Below are positions 58,440 through 64,000 of a DNA stretch of 64,000 nt, one piece after another. Origin of the DNA: Neocallimastix lanati (nom. inval.) (taxonomy: Eukaryota > Neocallimastigomycota > Neocallimastigomycetes > Neocallimastigales > Neocallimastigaceae); assembly GCA_016946835.1 (NCBI GenBank), contig JACVTC010000018.1:531501-595500 (forward strand), in the 5' to 3' direction. How positions within the stretch are numbered: the first letter of the stretch is position 1; each line of letters opens with the position of its first letter. The notes beneath the pieces are model-generated. The model was given only the letters and a program-made list of their open reading frames with translations, was not told the DNA's origin and did not search any database. The translations under genes were made by a program, and so were the position numbers.

Positions 58440-59330
58440 CACTCTTATTTGGCATTTCTGGAAGCTTTATTCATTAGGAATAGAATATCTAGTCTGGTGT
58501 ATACAGCTAGATATAAAAGACTTTCAATTGGATGCTGATACCTTGTAACATTAAATTTTTTCTTTCTTTATGAATTTTTTATATAAACACATAATTCATT
58601 TTTCAATCTTTTAAAACCAATTTCGATTAATTTGTCATTTAATGTATCATTCCATAAACAATCTGACTGCTTAAGAACATATAAGTCTTTTTTTAATTTC
58701 ATATAATTCACATAGTTCTTCTTTCACTGATAATAGTTAATAATTATTATTGAAAATATCTTTTATATTTAAGGATGTTAATTTTTTTATTTCATGTTCT
58801 CTTTCAAAATTATTATATTTTCTTTTCCTCTTTTTTATTTTCAGGAAAGCTTTGTCATTTACATTATTATTTTTCTTTTGCTCTGGTATAATAACATTCT
58901 TACTATCATATATCTTTATTGAATAATTTTATTTATTGTCTACATTTTTTTTTTTTTTTTTTACATATTGAGGTTTTATTTTATTATTTGGAATTGAAAT
59001 ATCATTTATATTATTATTATCATTGCTAATTGAATTGTTTACATTTAATTCTTTATTTATGTTCAACTATTTATTGTGAATTGTTTTACTATTTATACTT
59101 ATAGTAATATCATTTGAATTATTTTCCTAATTTTAATTGATAATTTAAATTTATTTAATCATTTGAATATAAATTATTCTTATTTAAATTTTCATTTAAT
59201 TCTTTATTTAATTCAATTTGATTACGTACCTTCTGAGATTCATTATTATTTGAATTATTTATTTTTTCGTATATTTTATTATAATTTAATTGACAATTTA
59301 GATCTGGTATTACTACTTTTAAATATATTC
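58440..59330 (-). pseudogene. Copia linker and reverse transcriptase fragment
   Basis: Read on the minus strand, an N/K-rich linker with stops (~59,330-58,760, including KAFLKIKKRKRKYNNFEREH) leads into KDLYVLKQSDCLWNDTLNDK and LIEIGFKRLKNELCVYIKN, the copia RT region (58,705-58,590), then directly ESLLYLAVYTRLDILFLMNK, the segment after the polymerase domain. The YVDD box and ~100 residues between these are deleted. Confidence 0.65.
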
Positions 59331-59563
59331 TAGATCTGATAGATATTTAATTTTTGAAAATCAAATTTATTTTTCAATACATCTGATAGATTATGGTATA
59401 TCAGATGTTTTGATAATGAATTCATTTTTATTATATATCTAGTGAGGTTTTTTTCATAATGTAAATTGTTACTACCTCTCATTTTAATATAGTTCTTAAT
59501 ATCTCCTTCTTTATATTTATTTTGTTTACTGTTATTACCTTTTTTTTTTATTGACATATTCAT
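59330..59563 (-). CDS. Unrecognised 77-codon frame
   Basis: The minus-strand frame begins MNMSIKKKGNNSKQNKYKEG and includes NLTRYIIKMNSLSKHLIYHN and LSDVLKNKFDFQKLNIYQI. Composition is basic and N/K-rich but less biased than random AT frames here. It lies upstream of the copia linker in the same orientation, so it may be part of that remnant. No family recognised. Confidence 0.25.
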   Translation of the reverse strand: MNMSIKKKGNNSKQNKYKEGDIKNYIKMRGSNNLHYEKNLTRYIIKMNSLSKHLIYHNLSDVLKNKFDFQKLNIYQI

Positions 59564-59629
59564 CTACTTCATTCATGACAAGAAATAATATTTAATAATA
59601 ATAACTGTAATAGTAATAATTAATAATAG

Positions 59630-59909
59630 TAATAAATGAATAATAAATAATAAATAAATAAATAAATAATAAATAAATAAATAAATAATAATAATAAATT
59701 AATAATAAATAAATAGATAAATAAATAAATAATAATAATAAATTAATAATAAATAAATAGATAAATAAATAAATAATAATAATAAATTAATAATAAATAA
59801 ATAAATAAATAATAATAATAAATTAATAATAAATAAATAAATAAATAATAATAATAAATTAATAATAAATAAATAGATAAATAAATAAATAATAATAATA
59901 AATTAATAA

Positions 59910-59941
<32 letters not shown>

Positions 59942-60060
59942 AAATAAATAAATAAATAATAAATAAATAAATAAATAATAATAAATTAATAATAAATAAA
60001 TAAATAAATAATAATAAATTAATAATAAATAAATAAATAAATAAATTATTATTTAATAAT
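59630..60060. repeat. ~46-bp minisatellite of AATAATAATAAATTAATAAT units
   Basis: About eight units AATAATAATAAATTAATAAT then AAATAAATAGATAAATAAAT, varying in the number of AAAT repeats and in AGAT versus AAAT. Confidence 0.9.
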
Positions 60061-60148
60061 TAATAATTTATCATTAATTATAATAATAATTAATGTATTA
60101 ATAAAATGAATAAATAATTAATAATAAATAAATATATAATAAATAAAT

Positions 60149-60327
60149 TGTTAGATTATATGAAATTCATTGGTAAAATAATTTCATTATAATATTATCA
60201 AGCCACAATTAGTATAAATAAGTTTAATTTTGTCAAAAATTTTTTACCTTTGTTAATATTGCTTATTTCTAAATAAAAAATACTTATTAAATATTTTAAT
60301 TAATAATAAAACATTTATTTGCTCTTA
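60149..60327 (+). repeat. Putative copia 5' LTR or leader, right copia
   Basis: Starts TGTTAGATTATATG, contains CAAGCCACAATTAGTATAAA (core shared with the left-edge LTRs), and ends at the primer-binding motif. It is short (~179 bp) and its 3' end does not read CA, so it may be partly deleted. Confidence 0.4.
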
Positions 60328-60341
60328 GATTAAGAATCTCA
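60328..60341 (+). promoter_or_regulatory. Putative primer-binding site (one-base variant)
   Basis: GATTAAGAATCTCA differs at one position from the other copies. It lies ~22 bp before the recognisable Gag sequence, as in the left-edge elements. Confidence 0.5.
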
Positions 60342-60363
60342 GTTGTTAAAAAAAATATCTATT

Positions 60364-60705
60364 AAATTTCAATTGAAACAAGAATTCTGTCTTAACAAAA
60401 TCAAATTTGATGAATGGTCTTTCTTAATTAAAAAAGTATTAATATTGATAAAGATTTAAACACATCTTTAGAAAATTAAGTTAATGCTGCAGGAATTGGT
60501 GATGCCGATATTTATAGTGATCATTCTGAATAATTGAAGACAGATAAATGTTATAATGTCTTTGCCAAAATAATTATTAGTTTCGATGTACCTAAAGATG
60601 AATTGAATCATATCAAAAATCTTCAAAATGCTTTTGATATAAAGGTTAAATTAAAGGAAATCTATAAAAAAAGTGAAAATGCTGATATACCTTTACTAAT
60701 ATATA
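60364..60705 (+). pseudogene. Copia Gag N-terminal fragment
   Basis: FCLNKIKFDEWSFLIKKVL matches the N-terminal Gag block. Later, in other frames, CYNVFAKIIISFDVPKDELN and HIKNLQNAFDIKVKLKEIYK then ENADI parallel the LASTILITNVSKEILEYIKN..SADI region of the intact Gag. The start codon is not identifiable. A deletion fuses it to RT sequence at ~60,720. Confidence 0.7.
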
Positions 60706-60719
60706 AATAATATAAAGTA

Positions 60720-61250
60720 TAAAAATATGATTTGTATAATTACAATATATGTAGACGATCTATTAATAGAATGCAAAGGTAAAAAATAAGCAAAATAAAG
60801 GATGAAATAAAAGATCAGTTTTATTTTAGTGATTTAGGTAAAGTAGATTTCATAATTGTAATAAAATTTATTAAATGTGAAGATAGCTATATATAATTCA
60901 TCAATTGCAATATTTAAATGATATCTTAAGAAAATTTGATATCAAAAAATAAAATGAAGTCTCTAATATGAAATATACAGAAGACAGAGAATTAAGAAAG
61001 AAAAGGTTAGAGAAGACATTATATATATCAAGCTGTTGGTTGTCTCTTGTATCTATTTATGGATATTAAACTGGATATAATGTATACTATAAGAAAGGTT
61101 TCAAAGAAAAATAAAAATCCAAAATATGAATATTGAATTAATGTAATCAAAATATTAAGGTATTTGAAAGATAATAAATATTACAGAATAAAGTTTGACA
61201 AGAAGTTTTAAAAAATTATTATGATTCAAAATTGAGAATCTTAAATATAC
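60720..61250 (+). pseudogene. Copia reverse transcriptase fragment joined to Gag by a deletion
   Basis: MICIITIYVDDLLIECKGKK has the catalytic YVDD box (60,748-60,759). Frame-shifted pieces follow: LGKVDFI-like, GCLLYLFMDIKLDIMYTIRK and VIKILRYLKDNKYYRIKFDK. From ~61,138 the sequence is the duplicate of 54,738. A second deletion jumps from here to the last ~40 bp before the LTR, removing RNase H. The element is an internally deleted, non-functional copy. Confidence 0.75.
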
Positions 61251-61257
61251 AAGGGAA

Positions 61258-61603
61258 TGTTAGAAAATAATTTAAATATGTACAAATAGATTAATAATAT
61301 ATATATATATATATGAATTTAAAATATATTAAGATATATGATTTAAAGTATAATATAAAGTACATGAATATAACTGGTCTATGTAATAGTGGCAGATTAT
61401 ATCACACATAGAATATATTATAAATGTATGCAAATTTGTATGTAAATATATAGTATAAAATAAGATACAGTATAAATAATAATTTTAATAAAGAATTTTT
61501 CAAAAATAAGATAAAAGTATATTAACAACAATTATAATAAATATATTAAATATATAAACTTGAATAAATGTTTATTATTTATTTTCAATTATATTATATA
61601 ACA
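61258..61603 (+). repeat. Copia 3' LTR (346 bp), right duplicate
   Basis: TGTTAGAAAATAATTTAAAT to ATTATATTATATAACA; pairs with 55,298-55,649. A purine stretch CAAGGGAA precedes it. Confidence 0.8.
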
Positions 61604-61758
61604 AAAGATAGGAAATAAAAAAAAGGTATTTTCAAATTTATTAGTAAGAAAATATTGAAACTAAAGAAAAACTAAATAATAAATAATAATGATAATAAAT
61701 ATTAAAAATAATAATTATAAAACTAATAATTAATAATAATTATAAAAATAATAATAAA

Positions 61759-61789
<31 letters not shown>

Positions 61790-61887
61790 TAATGATAATA
61801 AATATTAAAAATAATAATTATAAAACTAATAATTAATAATAATTATAAAACTAATAATTAATAATAATTATAAAAATAATAAATAAA

Positions 61888-61933
<46 letters not shown>

Positions 61934-62622
61934 TAATAATAATAATAATAATAAGGAAAATTATAATTATTATAATGAAAATTATAATAATATTAATAAT
62001 AATAATTATAATTTAGAATCCTTTTGAATATTATTTATTTTTTTTTTTTTAAATAAGAATATTATATTAGTATATAATAATTATAACAAATTAATATTTT
62101 TTAGTTAAATTATTATTATAAATTAAGATATATTTATAATTATTAATTTATTAAATATTAATAATAAAGTATATAAACCATATAATATTAATAGATTTTC
62201 TAATTAATTTTTCCCCTAAATTATAGATTAATGTATAATTTTATAATTTATTATTTAACTTAGTCAATATAAAAAAAAAGCTAAGTAATAAAAGAAAAAA
62301 TATTTAAAAAATTCATGAATATTAATAATAATTAATTACAATTTAAATTTATTATAATTAAAAATGGTTTAAACACTTATAATATTTTATTTTAGTATTA
62401 ATATTTTTTTAAAATTTATTTAACTTATTATAATATTACAATTTGATTTATGATATTTAATTATAATTTATAATATTACATTATGTTTTATATTATTTCA
62501 TTATATTATATTAAAAATATACTAATAACTAATCCTATATATCCTATATATATTATTTATAAAATGTGACTCATTTAATAATTATTATAATATATATATA
62601 TATATTTTATTTTTTATGTATT
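61604..62622. repeat. Duplicated flank with AAT/AAAT microsatellite expansion
   Basis: Parallel to 55,650-56,348. At 61,690-61,965 a block ATTAAAAATAATAATTATAA plus AACTAATAATTAATAATAAT is repeated two to three times with AAAT and AAT arrays, accounting for most of the extra length. Confidence 0.7.
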
Positions 62623-63621
62623 TTATTTTAATTTAAGATATCTTTTCCTGGCATTAATGAACCAATTATTAACCTAAAAATAAATAAAAATTTAATATAA
62701 TAATGTTAGAATCAATTTTTTTTATAAATATATAAATATAAATTTTAATATAATATATTATTTACCTGAGCCTATTCCATTATTTTTTTAAGTTTGATAG
62801 TGATGAAGTTATTTAATATAGAAAAATAAATAAATGAATATAAAAAAGATATATTAAAGGAAAAAAAAATATAATTAATTATAAAATAAATATATTTATT
62901 TAAAATAAAAAAAATAATAATAATTATACATATACTATTAATATTATAAACTTACCAAAGATAATCCAGTAGACTTACATAATTCAAATTTTTCTTGATT
63001 AGTTGGGTAAGGATAGGCCTCTTTACTTTTAAACCATCCTTTTAATATTTTTGTTACTTCTGGAGGATGGTTTGGACGTCTTTTTCCTATTACATTTCCT
63101 CCTCTATTCTTTTTTTGAATTTTTCTTGGAGGAGTATTGGAAGTCGATGTAGTTGTTTGTTCTATCATACCATCACTACATGTGGAATTCATATTGAAGG
63201 ATGATTTACTTATTTCGGTGGGTTTAAAAATATTAGGATTACTAATCATATAATTTTCACCATTAGATCCAGATTGGTGATTAACATTTGAGAAAGAAGG
63301 TGAATGGCAAAGACATTGGGAGGCATTATTATTGTAAGTATCCAAGGTCATAGAGGGAGCAGGTAGTCTATATTCTTTGGAAATGCCCATATTACTTAAA
63401 GGACCAGATTCATCACATAAATAATTGTCAAAAGAAAAAAAATTATTTCTGTTATTCCATAAATTATTATGGAATTCTTCATTATTAAATTTATTTCTAA
63501 AATAATAATTAAAAAATTGATACTTTAATAATGGATATTTTGATGTAATGAAATTAAAAAATTCCTTATACATCTCAAATTTTGATAATAATAATGAAAT
63601 ATTATAAGTTTCATCATCCAT
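62623..63621 (-). CDS. TALE homeodomain transcription factor, copy B (3 exons incl. 6-nt microexon)
   Basis: Exon 1 is 63,621-62,956 (222 codons); microexon GCTCAG is 62,771-62,766; exon 3 is 62,673-62,623. Introns are 184 and 92 nt; donors GTAAGT-like (GTAAGT/GTAAGTTT context) and GTAAAT; acceptors TAG and TAG. The product is 240 aa. The homeodomain (~179-238) has AYPYP, EKFELCKSTGLSL, AQ and VNNWFINARKRYL. Relative to copy A, the first 33 residues, the basic PPRKIQKKN stretch and the domain are almost unchanged; the middle (~residues 60-155) differs at many positions and lacks nine residues. Frames are intact in both copies, so both are probably functional. The gene lies 1,020 bp from a copia LTR, in the same arrangement as copy A. 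Confidence 0.85.
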
Positions 63622-63873
63622 TATGTTGTAATTAATTAATCAATCTATTATTATAAACTATTTTGATTTCGTAAGAAGTAATTTAAATTTGTTTCTAATG
63701 AAAAACAAAAAGATAAAAAAAAAAAAAATCAATTGTAAAATTTATTAATTTATATTATTTTAAATGTTTAATTCTAATAATAAAATAATACTAATAAATA
63801 TATAAATATATTTCTTTTTATATTTCATTATATAAATATAAATAGAAATAAAATATTTATAATTATAAAAATA

Positions 63874-63923
63874 TCATCATTGGCAATGTATAGATATAGA
63901 TATATATAAATTATCAATGATGA
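63874..63923. promoter_or_regulatory. Inverted repeat upstream of homeodomain gene B
   Basis: CATCATTGGCAAT faces ATTATCAATGATG around a (GATATA) tract. It is the counterpart of the hairpin at 57,632-57,675; one arm base differs (C to T), leaving most pairs. Confidence 0.35.
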
Positions 63924-64000
63924 TATGTTATCATAATTCAAAAAATGTATGTATTTAAGGTCAAAATAAATTAAAAAAAAAATAATTATATAAAAATATT

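Noticed and set aside
56349-63621. The homeodomain pair as a classical mating-type HD1/HD2 locus
   Set aside because: Both genes are TALE-type paralogs of each other in the same orientation, not a divergent TALE/non-TALE pair. Duplication is the simpler reading.

Overview
This is a eukaryotic window of extreme AT content. It is filled with A/T homopolymers, AAT/AAAT-type microsatellites and decayed transposable elements, and has only two clearly intact host-type genes. Those genes are spliced (GT..AG introns) TALE-class homeodomain genes using the standard code. The mobile DNA is Ty1/copia, Ty3/gypsy and MULE (Mutator-like). The best fit is an early-diverging fungus; the base composition, A/T runs and asparagine-rich proteins resemble anaerobic gut fungi (Neocallimastigomycota). 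That placement is inference, because no rRNA or conserved housekeeping gene is present.

Layout. 0-12.5 kb: a copia nest. The minus strand holds the start of one gag (1-187) and a full gag plus protease remnant (1870-3345). A nearly complete but broken plus-strand gag-pol (4007-8352) carries an ~0.8 kb insertion, followed by an LTR and a (AATAAAT)n satellite. 12.5-22 kb: AT-rich spacer, a MULE with terminal inverted repeats (~16.70-19.13 kb), and a second MULE fragment fused to a copia RNase H end. 22-34.2 kb: a gypsy graveyard with at least five partial elements in both orientations, most with visible damage to catalytic residues, plus a ~0.4 kb-armed inverted repeat. 34.2-48.7 kb: gene-free A/T-rich DNA with many tandem arrays, a perfect 53-bp palindrome and small inverted-repeat elements. 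48.7-54 kb: a tentative small two-exon gene, a GC-rich structured SINE-like insertion (49,760-49,907), and a non-autonomous element with iterated termini and a 9-bp target duplication (50,493-51,697). 54.7-64 kb: a >=3-kb duplication in which each copy has a copia tail, a ~350-bp LTR and one minus-strand homeodomain gene.

How parts relate. Copia leaders share a motif just before gag that matches the complement of a lysine-tRNA(CUU) anticodon arm, suggesting priming from an internally cleaved tRNA. Several copia LTRs share a GCCACA/TATA-type core. The MULE and the small iteron-ended elements share CATTTCGCAAA-type terminal units, so the MULE family may be the source of the mobilising enzyme.

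Most notable: each homeodomain gene needs a 6-nt microexon to rebuild the recognition helix, and its splice signals are conserved in both copies.
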